Origin: Candidatus Omnitrophota bacterium
Lineage (GTDB): Bacteria > Omnitrophota > Koll11 > VGKN01
DNA length: 7,294 nucleotides
Direction: 5' to 3'
Assembly (NCBI GenBank): GCA_016867055.1
Contig: VGKN01000075.1
Coordinates: 1-7,294, forward strand
Shown here: positions 1 to 6,420 of the stretch, in pieces
Layout: every line of letters starts with the position of its first letter
Position numbering within the stretch: position 1 is the stretch's first letter
Notes under the pieces: generated by a model
Seen by the model: the letters and a program-made list of their open reading frames with translations, nothing else
Database searches by the model: none
What the model was told of the DNA's origin: nothing
Made by a program: the position numbers and the translations under genes

Positions 1-2220
1 TACCGCATTCTTCATATAATACTCAAGGCTTTCCTCATCGTAGACTATCTCCATAGCCCTCCCACCTAAAACATAAGAAGGACGAACAACAACCGGATAG
101 CCTATTTGCTTTGCAACAGACCTTGCCTCTTCTACATCCGTGGCTGTGCCGTTATCGGGCTGGATTAGTTTAAGTTTATGGAGCATCTCTTTAAATTTTT
201 CCCTGTCCTCTGCTATGTCTATTGAAATAGGTGACGTACCTATTATATTTACGCCTGCCTTCATTAACGGTATCGAAAGGTTAAGCGGTGTCTGACCTCC
301 AAACTGCACTATAACTCCATCGGGTTTTTCCTTATCTACTATATTTAACACATCCTCTATCGTGAGTGGCTCAAAATAGAGTTTGTCAGAGGTATCATAA
401 TCGGTTGAAACAGTCTCGGGGTTTGAATTTACCATTATAGTTTCAAGGCCTATCTCCTTTAAGGCAAATGAGGCGTGAACACAGCAATAATCAAACTCTA
501 TACCCTGACCAATTCGGTTAGGGCCTCCGCCTAAAATCATAATCTTTTTCTTTTCTGAGACTCTTATCTCATCCTCTCTTTCATAGGTGGAATAATAATA
601 AGGGGTGTATGCCTCAAATTCTGCAGCGCAGGTATCTACTAACTTATAAACCGCTTTTATATTTTTTGATTTCCTGAAATCCCTTATTGTCTCTTCGCCT
701 GTCTTAAGGATATTGGCAAGCTGGACATCGGAGAATCCAAATTGCTTTGCCTTTAATAAGATTTCGTCTGGTATTGTATTTAGATTGTATCTTTTTAGCT
801 CATCCTCAAAATCTACAATCTCTTTTATGTTTCTTAAAAACCACCTATCTATCTTGGTAAGAGAAGATATTTCATCCAATGAAAGGTCTTGTTTAAACGC
901 CTCTCGTATATAGAAAAGTCTCTGTGCGTTTGGCATCCGAAGTTTTTCCCTTATATGATTTTGCGAGGTATCAAGCCTACCTTTCCCATCGGAGCCTAAG
1001 CCAAACCTTTCTATCTCTAAAGAGCGTATCCCTTTTTGAAGCGCCTCCTTAAATGTCCTTCCGATTGCCATTGTCTCGCCAACGGATTTCATAGAGGTGG
1101 TAAGTGTTGGGTCTGCGGTAGGAAATTTTTCAAATGTCCATCTCGGGATTTTCACCACACAGTAGTCTATGGTGGGTTCAAACGATGCAGGCGTCTCCTT
1201 TGTAATGTCATTGGGTATCTCATCAAGGGTATACCCTACTGCCAGTTTTGCTGCTATCTTTGCTATGGGGAAACCTGTGGCTTTACTTGCTAAGGCAGAG
1301 CTCCTTGAAACACGAGGGTTCATTTCTATTATCACCATCCTGCCATTATCGGGATTAACCGCAAACTGGATATTGCTTCCGCCTGTTTCAACTCCGATTT
1401 CTCTTATCACCTTTATTGCCGCATCCCGCATAAGCTGATATTCCTTATCGGTAAGTGTTTGGCTAGGTGCAACTGTTATGGAATCACCTGTATGAATTCC
1501 CATTGGGTCAAAATTCTCTATTGTGCAGATGATGACTACGTTGTCCTTTAAATCGCGCATAACCTCTAACTCATATTCCTTCCAACCAAGCACAGATTCT
1601 TCTATTAGAATCTCTTTTATCATGCTTAAATCAAGGCCAAGTTTAGCTATCTCTTCAAACTCCTCCATATTGTAGGCAATTCCACCGCCTGTTCCACCGA
1701 GGGTAAAGGAGGGTCTTATTATACAAGGAAAACCTAATTCCTTAACTACCTTCCTTGCCTCATCCATATTGTAGGCAAGCCCACTTCTTGGAAGGTCAAG
1801 GCCTATTCTATTCATCGCCTCCTTAAAGAGTTTTCTATCCTCTGCCTTTTTTATTGCCTCTTTTTTTGCGCCTATCATCTCAACACCATATTTATCAAGA
1901 ACGCCGTTATCGGCAAGTTGTATTGCCACATTTAGACCGGTCTGACCCCCAAGCGTGGGAAGAAGGGCATCGGGTTTTTCCTTTACTATAATCTTTTCTA
2001 TAATCTCGGTGGTTATCGGCTCTATGTATGTGGCATCAGCAAATTCGGGATCTGTCATAATAGTTGCGGGGTTAGAGTTTACCAGCACCACCATAAAACC
2101 CTCCTCCTTAAGTGCCTTACAGGCCTGGGTGCCGGAATAATCAAACTCACACGCCTGGGAGATTATTATTGGTCCTGAGCCTATAATCAGAATTTTCTTT
2201 ATATCAGTTCGTCTTGGCAT
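1..2220 (-). CDS. carB: Carbamoyl-phosphate synthase large subunit, 3' end beyond window
   Basis: CarB is the synthetase subunit of carbamoyl-phosphate synthase. It makes carbamoyl phosphate from bicarbonate, two ATP and the ammonia delivered by CarA, in the cytosol, for pyrimidine and arginine synthesis. Reading the minus strand from the ATG at 2220 gives 740 codons with no stop before the window edge. The family is about 1070 residues, so roughly the last 330, including the rest of the second ATP-grasp unit and the allosteric domain, lie outside. Visible motifs are [19 protein letters not shown] near the N-terminus, [13 protein letters not shown] at 235-247, [16 protein letters not shown] from 299 (E. 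coli-like numbering), [17 protein letters not shown] opening the second half, and [18 protein letters not shown] near the edge. IIISQ replaces the more usual IVIGQ. The start follows the upstream stop by 3 bases and has no clear Shine-Dalgarno, suggesting translational coupling. Identity is essentially certain. Confidence 0.97.
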   Translation of the reverse strand, partial: MPRRTDIKKILIIGSGPIIISQACEFDYSGTQACKALKEEGFMVVLVNSNPATIMTDPEFADATYIEPITTEIIEKIIVKEKPDALLPTLGGQTGLNVAIQLADNGVLDKYGVEMIGAKKEAIKKAEDRKLFKEAMNRIGLDLPRSGLAYNMDEARKVVKELGFPCIIRPSFTLGGTGGGIAYNMEEFEEIAKLGLDLSMIKEILIEESVLGWKEYELEVMRDLKDNVVIICTIENFDPMGIHTGDSITVAPSQTLTDKEYQLMRDAAIKVIREIGVETGGSNIQFAVNPDNGRMVIIEMNPRVSRSSALASKATGFPIAKIAAKLAVGYTLDEIPNDITKETPASFEPTIDYCVVKIPRWTFEKFPTADPTLTTSMKSVGETMAIGRTFKEALQKGIRSLEIERFGLGSDGKGRLDTSQNHIREKLRMPNAQRLFYIREAFKQDLSLDEISSLTKIDRWFLRNIKEIVDFEDELKRYNLNTIPDEILLKAKQFGFSDVQLANILKTGEETIRDFRKSKNIKAVYKLVDTCAAEFEAYTPYYYSTYEREDEIRVSEKKKIMILGGGPNRIGQGIEFDYCCVHASFALKEIGLETIMVNSNPETVSTDYDTSDKLYFEPLTIEDVLNIVDKEKPDGVIVQFGGQTPLNLSIPLMKAGVNIIGTSPISIDIAEDREKFKEMLHKLKLIQPDNGTATDVEEARSVAKQIGYPVVVRPSYVLGGRAMEIVYDEESLEYYMKNAV

Positions 2221-2223
2221 ATT

Positions 2224-4689
2224 CTAAAACAATGTCAATTGTTTTTCCTGTTTGTCATCTTCTTGGGGGAGTTCTATCTTGCCATATACCCCGTCGTAAC
2301 CCGGAAGAATGTTTACATTACCCCTTCTTACATTTATTATTGCCCTTGCTATCTGGATGGGGAGTGAATTAAGAAGTCTCTCCTCTTTAATATCAAGGAG
2401 CACTTCAAATTCATTTCCAAGCCTTTGCAAAATAGACTTATACTCCGTCTGGACAACCTGGGAATCTGGAGATTTCCCTCTAACCTGGGCTATTATCTCC
2501 TCAAGGGGTATCATATTTTTAAAAGGAATGCTGTTTTGCGGGACAAAACCTATCTCTCTATCTGCCAGTTCATCCACTCTATTCATAACCCCAACTGTTA
2601 CAGGTTTCCTACACACAGGGCACAAACCCTTGTTCTTTTTTGTCTCTTGAGGGGAAAATCTTACATTGCAAAGCCTATGCCCATCATAATGATATTTTCC
2701 TTCCTCTGGAAAAAATTCCACAGTATATAAAAATTGTCTTTTGTCTTTTTTCTTTAAGATATCTAAAATCTCAAGATAATCCATTTCCGCATCAAAGGCA
2801 TTGGCTTCCCTACCTATCTTGGAAGGGCTGTGGCTATCTGAATTTGAGATAAGAGTATATTTATCCAGTTGACTTAGTCTCCAGTTCATTGCAGGATCTG
2901 AACTTAACCCCGTCTCCAGGGCATATATTTTCGGTGTTTGTTCCTCAAAGCAATCTTCTATTTTATCAAAACCTGACATTGAACCGAATAAGGCAAACCA
3001 TGGTGTCCAACAGTTATGAATTATGGCAAATTCTGCCACGTAAGAGTTATTTTCTTCTACTTCTAAATTATAAACTTCGCCTTTGTATTTCATAACCTCT
3101 ATGTCCCTAATGGGTATATAAATATACCTCTCATCTATCCAGCCGTGTTTGCGCTTTGATTTTGTCTTAAACTCCTTAAAACAATCATCTTCTAATAAAC
3201 CATGGTTATTTTGGAAAATGGATAAGTTTGAAAATTGAAAATTATCATGCTGTATATCTATCTCTCTTTTACCAATTTTATGTTTACCTCTTCTTTTATA
3301 TGCCTCTTTAGAATCAATACGGATAGAAGGAATTATTCCTAACCTTAGAAGAATGATTTTCATCTGATTCATTAAAATACGTGAGGAAGTGTATCCTGTA
3401 TCGCCTCGCCACCATCCTTTAAGAATTTCGACTTGTTTTTCAAAAGGCAGTTTTAGCATCCAATTGGGTAAACGCTTAGAATAAGCTCTTTTATTAAGAT
3501 TATTGGCATAAAAAAGTTTACTAAATAATTTAAGTAAAATTTTAGAATAAAAAATAAGCTCGACACCGTTAACTCCTTTTTTAACCTGCATATTTGATAA
3601 TGAGATATTAAATATATCTTTCATTAATTGCTTAACATCTTTTATATAATCTAGTTCTCTACTATTAAAAGAGAAAGATAAACAATCGCGTCCATTCGTA
3701 TAACCTTCGGATATAAAATATCCGGAAAGTCTGCAGAAATCTTTATCAATTTTAATAACATTTTCTAATCTATTAACCCTATAACCCTGTGGATATATTT
3801 TATCATTGGCTAAGACATACTCTTCCTTTTTCAAAAAATCGCTTATCTTTAATGTTTCTACATCTTTTATTTTATTTTTAAACCGTGGAAATAAAATCAC
3901 ATCTCCTTGAGCAATATCTTTGGCTTGAATCCATTGAGGTTGATAATCTTTAAAATATCTACGTTTACATTTGTTTATTTTAGAACAGCTTGGTCGGCAT
4001 ATACCGCCTATCCAGCGGCACTGTTTATATGTTTTAATAATATAAAATGGGTGTTCCGGTGTAGTTCTCAACCCCTCTCTGAAATAGTATGGCCTTATAT
4101 GGTAAATTTTTCCATTATAAGCACGTTTTAAACGCTGAGTAACTCTTTTATAATTTAATTTATGCGTATAAACTAAGTCACCCTTAAGAACATCTTTAAT
4201 TCTTTTGAGTCCATCTTTAGTATGGATTAACGTATCAGGGAAAAGGCAATGTGCTGGTACAACTATACAGTTTTCATTAATATCAAAAATAATTCGTACC
4301 AATTCTGCACAAGACAGGCCAAGCATAGGCCTTCCATCTGCCATTAGATTTCCATATCTTTCTAAACGCGAATTTATTTTATCAGCCACTTCAAACGTAG
4401 GTACAAATATAATATTATGTACACGTTTTGACTTTCCACTCTTAGAAAACATATTGCTTACCTCTACCGTCAGAATAAAATTAACGCCGTCATATTCAAA
4501 TAAGCCGTATCCTTTTTGGGTAAGTTTTTCCTTTAATTCTATAAGCCAAAGGGGATATGTAAAGTCTCCTGTCCCGAGCAGATTTATTCCTTTTAGCTTC
4601 GCATACTTAGAAAGGTTTTCTATGTCCATATCTTTACTTGTCGCTCGGCTATATTTAGAGTGTATGTGAAAATCTGCTATAATTCTCAT
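2224..4689 (-). CDS. Endonuclease Q family PHP nuclease precursor, interrupted by an intein
   Basis: The 821-residue precursor has an EndoQ/TIGR00375-type host. Known EndoQ proteins cleave DNA 5' of uracil, hypoxanthine, xanthine or abasic sites. Host residues 1-147 plus 560-821 total 409, close to the roughly 424 of Pyrococcus EndoQ. The PHP metal-site residues are visible: H8 and H10 in DFHIHSKYSR, D42 in GTGDF, E76, H91, H147 in VPAH, and D618/H620 in NSDSHSPSKIGREAN. A zinc-binding segment follows (H671, C674, C690, C693; CPVCRKPVTVGV), then a helical C-terminal region ending in QLTLF, a beta-clamp-like motif. The intein occupies residues 148-559, so activity should need splicing. The ATG at 4689 lies 2 bases after the upstream stop with a weak AAAGG 6 bases ahead, and MRIIADFHIHSKYSR matches the usual N-terminus. 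The family call is strong; the exact substrate is inferred. Confidence 0.92.
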   Translation of the reverse strand: MRIIADFHIHSKYSRATSKDMDIENLSKYAKLKGINLLGTGDFTYPLWLIELKEKLTQKGYGLFEYDGVNFILTVEVSNMFSKSGKSKRVHNIIFVPTFEVADKINSRLERYGNLMADGRPMLGLSCAELVRIIFDINENCIVVPAHCLFPDTLIHTKDGLKRIKDVLKGDLVYTHKLNYKRVTQRLKRAYNGKIYHIRPYYFREGLRTTPEHPFYIIKTYKQCRWIGGICRPSCSKINKCKRRYFKDYQPQWIQAKDIAQGDVILFPRFKNKIKDVETLKISDFLKKEEYVLANDKIYPQGYRVNRLENVIKIDKDFCRLSGYFISEGYTNGRDCLSFSFNSRELDYIKDVKQLMKDIFNISLSNMQVKKGVNGVELIFYSKILLKLFSKLFYANNLNKRAYSKRLPNWMLKLPFEKQVEILKGWWRGDTGYTSSRILMNQMKIILLRLGIIPSIRIDSKEAYKRRGKHKIGKREIDIQHDNFQFSNLSIFQNNHGLLEDDCFKEFKTKSKRKHGWIDERYIYIPIRDIEVMKYKGEVYNLEVEENNSYVAEFAIIHNCWTPWFALFGSMSGFDKIEDCFEEQTPKIYALETGLSSDPAMNWRLSQLDKYTLISNSDSHSPSKIGREANAFDAEMDYLEILDILKKKDKRQFLYTVEFFPEEGKYHYDGHRLCNVRFSPQETKKNKGLCPVCRKPVTVGVMNRVDELADREIGFVPQNSIPFKNMIPLEEIIAQVRGKSPDSQVVQTEYKSILQRLGNEFEVLLDIKEERLLNSLPIQIARAIINVRRGNVNILPGYDGVYGKIELPQEDDKQEKQLTLF
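2226..2245. repeat. Perfect 8-bp inverted repeat just upstream of carB
   Basis: AAAACAAT and ATTGTTTT are separated by a 4-base GTCA loop. The repeat covers the last EndoQ codons and the first base of its stop, 5 bases before the carB ATG. The stem is nearly all A-T, so it would be weak, and it may simply follow from the codons for QLTLF. It could affect carB translation initiation. It does not look like a strong terminator. Confidence 0.4.
2227..2241 (-). other. C-terminal QLTLF, predicted beta-clamp-binding motif of EndoQ
   Basis: The last five residues (817-821) of the EndoQ protein are QLTLF, after a charged, probably flexible EDDKQEK stretch. The bacterial sliding-clamp binding consensus is QL[S/D]LF, often at an exposed terminus. 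Archaeal EndoQ is known to be stimulated by PCNA, so a bacterial member carrying a beta-clamp peptide is a sensible equivalent. The motif match is seen; binding is inferred. Confidence 0.65.
3013..4248 (-). mobile_element. Intein with LAGLIDADG endonuclease, in the EndoQ gene
   Basis: This 412-codon in-frame insert covers residues 148-559 of the precursor. Block A is CLFPDTLIHT with the nucleophile C148. Block B is GLRTTPEHPFYI, with T210 and H213 forming the TxxH motif. Block F is VYNLEVEENNSYVAE (539-553). Block G is AIIHN, ending in the H558-N559 pair and followed by C560 as the +1 residue. All splicing residues expected of a class 1 intein are present, so protein splicing is likely. It rejoins VPAH to CWTPWF, a continuous EndoQ motif. 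The insertion sits beside a metal ligand, typical of inteins, which favour active-site codons. Composition is more AT-rich than the host: bases 3481-3540 contain 10 G/C of 60, against 24 of 60 for 2821-2880 in the host. Confidence 0.95.
3310..3744 (-). other. LAGLIDADG (DOD) homing endonuclease domain within the intein
   Basis: Approximate residues 316-460 of the precursor carry the two helix motifs of a DOD homing endonuclease. The first is LSGYFISEG (321-329), with E328 at the catalytic acidic position. The second is ILKGWWRGDTG (422-432), with D430 at the matching position. A KRLPNWMLKLP segment (405-415) before the second motif looks like block D. Both acidic residues are present and the frame is open, so the endonuclease may be active and the intein mobile; the second motif departs from the common GLFDGDG form, which leaves some doubt. 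The domain limits are estimates. The expected target would be the uninterrupted EndoQ gene at the PAH/CWTPWF junction. Confidence 0.82.
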
Positions 4690-4691
4690 TT

Positions 4692-5150
4692 TTAACCTTT
4701 AATTTTTAATTTATAAATTATCTCTTTAACATTCCCCCAATGGGTTCCTTGCCAGTATATTTTTTTGCAGTTTGGGCATACAACAAAATTTTCATTCGCA
4801 CTGTACACAAATTCTGGAACCTTATCCTTCACCTTCTCTTTATCAATACCAGCCAAAGGTTCGTTACAGATAACACACCTTGTAAACATATATTCTTCAT
4901 TTATATTCAATCCCAATTCATCTCTCATCTGTTTTAGTTGCTCTTCCAATAAATCGCTTTTGATATGGATGAATCTTATCCCTGTATATCTTGCCAAAGA
5001 GGCGTTTCTTGACACAACAATTCTATCCTCCCTCAAACTCCTTAACACAAGTTCTCTTTTATCATCTCTCTTTTGGTAGACACTATCAAAACCGAGAATT
5101 CTTAGCCATTTGGCAAGTCTGCCAACCTCGTGGGTTAAAATGAATTTCAT
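4692..5150 (-). CDS. Mut7-C RNase domain protein (PIN-like plus zinc ribbon)
   Basis: A 152-residue protein of the Mut7-C/COG1656 family, named after the C-terminal region of the nematode Mut-7 protein and predicted to be a PIN-like RNase fused to a zinc ribbon. Residues 1-80 hold the PIN-like part, with GRLAKWLRILGFDSVY (10-25) and IVVSRNASLARYTG (44-57). Residues 91-140 hold the zinc ribbon, with C92-x2-C95 and C125-x2-C128, then the family signature IYWQGTHW. At the usual acidic positions this protein has T6 (common form FLVD) and N49 (common form TRD), so catalysis is uncertain; D29, D30 and E33 remain. A longer reading from a TTG at 5192 is possible, but the family N-terminus begins at MKFIL and the extra residues fall inside a repeat hairpin, so the ATG at 5150 is chosen. 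No clear Shine-Dalgarno precedes it. The EndoQ gene starts 2 bases downstream. Biological role is unknown. Confidence 0.88.
   Translation of the reverse strand: MKFILTHEVGRLAKWLRILGFDSVYQKRDDKRELVLRSLREDRIVVSRNASLARYTGIRFIHIKSDLLEEQLKQMRDELGLNINEEYMFTRCVICNEPLAGIDKEKVKDKVPEFVYSANENFVVCPNCKKIYWQGTHWGNVKEIIYKLKIKG
4695..4700 (-). promoter_or_regulatory. Weak Shine-Dalgarno for the EndoQ gene
   Basis: On the minus strand AAAGGT lies in the last two codons of the Mut7-C gene, directly before its TAA, with six bases between the GG and the EndoQ ATG at 4689. It supports that start and suggests translational coupling. It is the only Shine-Dalgarno-like site I could support; the other visible starts have none that is clear. 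Confidence 0.5.
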
Positions 5151-5164
5151 AGATACTGCTTTTT

Positions 5165-5234
5165 CAGAAATCAGAGAACAGAAAACAGACAATAGGTTTT
5201 TCTCTGAATTCTGATATCTGTCTTCTGATTTCTG
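5165..5234. repeat. Hairpin of 7-bp periodic repeats (CAGANNN / TCTGNNN)
   Basis: Read on the minus strand, five successive 7-base units beginning CAGA (5234 down to 5200) are followed, after about ten bases, by four units beginning TCTG (5189 down to about 5162). The outer arms, 5210-5234 and 5165-5189, pair over 25 bases with four mismatches around a loop of about 20 bases. The element starts on the base right after the DUF763 TAA and ends 14 bases before the Mut7-C ATG, filling nearly the whole gap. It has no following T run, so it is not a standard terminator. It resembles the short heptamer repeats scattered through some bacterial genomes; its other copies cannot be seen here. Confidence 0.75.
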
Positions 5235-6320
5235 TTATACTCCAATTGCTACTTCTAGCCTATTAAGCCTTTTGATAGCATAAATCCTATCTGTGTACCC
5301 AAGCCTTGCTTTATTTAATGCATCCCTTATAATATTTATAGAGTTATCGTAGGACTGCCTGTTCACTGGGTAAGGGTATCCATCCTTTCCGCCGTGGGCA
5401 AAGGAAAATCTTGCGGGGTCGTTAAAGGAGGGTTTTTTGCCGTATACGAGCTCTGAGATTAAGGCAAGCGCCCTTATTGTCTTTGGGCCAACGCCTTCAA
5501 TTCCTAAAAGAGTTTCAAAATTGCTTGCCTGTGTTTCATAAGTCTTTAGGAATATCCTATTGAGTCTATCAGGGTTTATATCTCTTATTAAAATCTCATG
5601 CTGCTTAGGTAATTTTAGGTTCTGGATTTTTTTAATCTCTCTGATTATATTGCCTGGTTTTACCCTTGAAAGTTCAGTGCTCGCATCCCTTGCACCTTTA
5701 GATTCCTCTGCTACCATATTAAGAGTGAGACCCTGTTTGTCGCAGCAGATAGCACTATGTGGTTCGCATACAAAATCATCTAAACCGCTGCTTAGCCAGT
5801 GATATCTCCTGGCATAACTATTTTCCTTGTTCATACCCTGTTGTATCACTGCCCATTCTAACTTTTTAGTAAAAATAAAACTGTGATGGTAGAGTTGATA
5901 GCCGTCTTGTAATGCGGTATTATCCACCTTTGCAGAGAGTCGGCTTGCATATATTAAATCCTTTACCTCAAGTGAAAGCCTTTGGCCGATATCGGCAATC
6001 TCATCTGGGGTCTTTCTTGAAGCGCTTCCTTTTCCTCCGCATACAAATATCCCTATCTCATTTTGCATATCCTTCATGGCCTCTTTTAAGGCGCCGCATA
6101 CGGTTGTAGTCACCCCGCTTGAATGCCAGTCAAATCCAAGCACGCATCCAAATGCCTGAAACCAGAATGGGTCTGAAATTTTATTTAAAAATTCGGATTG
6201 GCCTTGCTCCCTTACGATAAACAAGGCTGTCTCTCTTGCTAAAAGTCTCATCCTTTCAAATAACCATTTAGGCGCTTTCCCTGTATGAAGGGGAAGTTGA
6301 GCTATGCCTGTTTTATTCAT
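5235..6320 (-). CDS. DUF763 (COG1415) family protein with helix-hairpin-helix
   Basis: A 361-residue member of the DUF763 family, for which I know of no established biochemical function. Recognisable conserved segments are MNKTGIAQLPLHTGKAPKWL at the N-terminus, GFDWHSSGVTTTVCGALKEA (62-81), GIFVCGGKGSASRKTPDEI (90-108), and FAHGGKDGYPYPVNR (327-341). LLGIEGVGPKTIRAL (271-285) is a helix-hairpin-helix motif, which typically binds DNA non-specifically, so a DNA-related role is inferred. No signal peptide or membrane segment is seen, suggesting a cytosolic protein. A reading from a TTG at 6365 would add 15 residues, but these are encoded by a repeat cluster and lie outside the family N-terminus, so the ATG at 6320 is preferred even though it lacks a Shine-Dalgarno. 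The gene follows carA by 82 bases and is bounded on both sides by short repeats. Confidence 0.9.
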   Translation of the reverse strand: MNKTGIAQLPLHTGKAPKWLFERMRLLARETALFIVREQGQSEFLNKISDPFWFQAFGCVLGFDWHSSGVTTTVCGALKEAMKDMQNEIGIFVCGGKGSASRKTPDEIADIGQRLSLEVKDLIYASRLSAKVDNTALQDGYQLYHHSFIFTKKLEWAVIQQGMNKENSYARRYHWLSSGLDDFVCEPHSAICCDKQGLTLNMVAEESKGARDASTELSRVKPGNIIREIKKIQNLKLPKQHEILIRDINPDRLNRIFLKTYETQASNFETLLGIEGVGPKTIRALALISELVYGKKPSFNDPARFSFAHGGKDGYPYPVNRQSYDNSINIIRDALNKARLGYTDRIYAIKRLNRLEVAIGV

Positions 6321-6335
6321 ATTTTTTAAATCATT

Positions 6336-6420
6336 GCGCAGATTAACACAAGATAAGCGCCGCAAGATTAGCGCAGAGATTATCTGTGCCTATCTGATTT
6401 TTTCATCTGCGATTATCTTG
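6336..6420. repeat. Cluster of CGCAGATTA / ATCTGCG inverted repeats
   Basis: Several copies of a short word and its complement are packed here. GCGCAGATTA is at 6336-6345, with its inverted partner ATCTGCG at 6405-6411. CAAGATTAGCGCAGA (6363-6377) pairs with 6406-6420 at 13 of 15 bases. A small hairpin sits at 6371-6389. The cluster fills the carA-DUF763 gap and runs into carA, so the last carA codons (IQDNRR) are repeat-derived. It is a different sequence family from the repeat at 5165-5234. No T run marks it as a terminator. Other genomic copies are expected but cannot be seen. Confidence 0.65.

Noticed and set aside
1036..1438. Overlapping plus-strand frames, one cysteine-rich, opposite carB
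   Set aside because: Both mirror highly conserved CarB sequence around [10 protein letters not shown]. The cysteines arise from the complementary codons, and no Shine-Dalgarno or family supports them.
2227..2241. Archaeal PIP box at the EndoQ C-terminus
   Set aside because: The Q-x-x-hydrophobic-x-x-aromatic-aromatic pattern does not fit; QLTLF fits the bacterial clamp consensus instead.
3013..4248. Separate gene or pseudogene inserted in EndoQ
   Set aside because: The insert is in frame, has no own start or stop, and carries complete intein junction motifs, so it is a protein-splicing element.
4205..4669. Plus-strand open frame of 154 codons opposite the EndoQ gene
   Set aside because: It is antisense to conserved PHP-domain coding sequence, shows no recognisable family, and has skewed serine-rich composition typical of a shadow frame.
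5165..5234. Intrinsic terminator after DUF763
   Set aside because: The stem is long but imperfect and AT-rich, and on the transcribed strand it is followed by GAAAAAGCAG rather than a T run.
6321..6402. Promoter for DUF763 in the gap after carA
   Set aside because: A TTGTGT and an AT-rich TTTAAA can be picked out, but spacing is short and the matches are weak within a repeat-derived sequence.
6336..6420. CRISPR array or tRNA-like structure
   Set aside because: Units are short, irregular and inverted, with no constant repeat-spacer spacing, and there is no cloverleaf.
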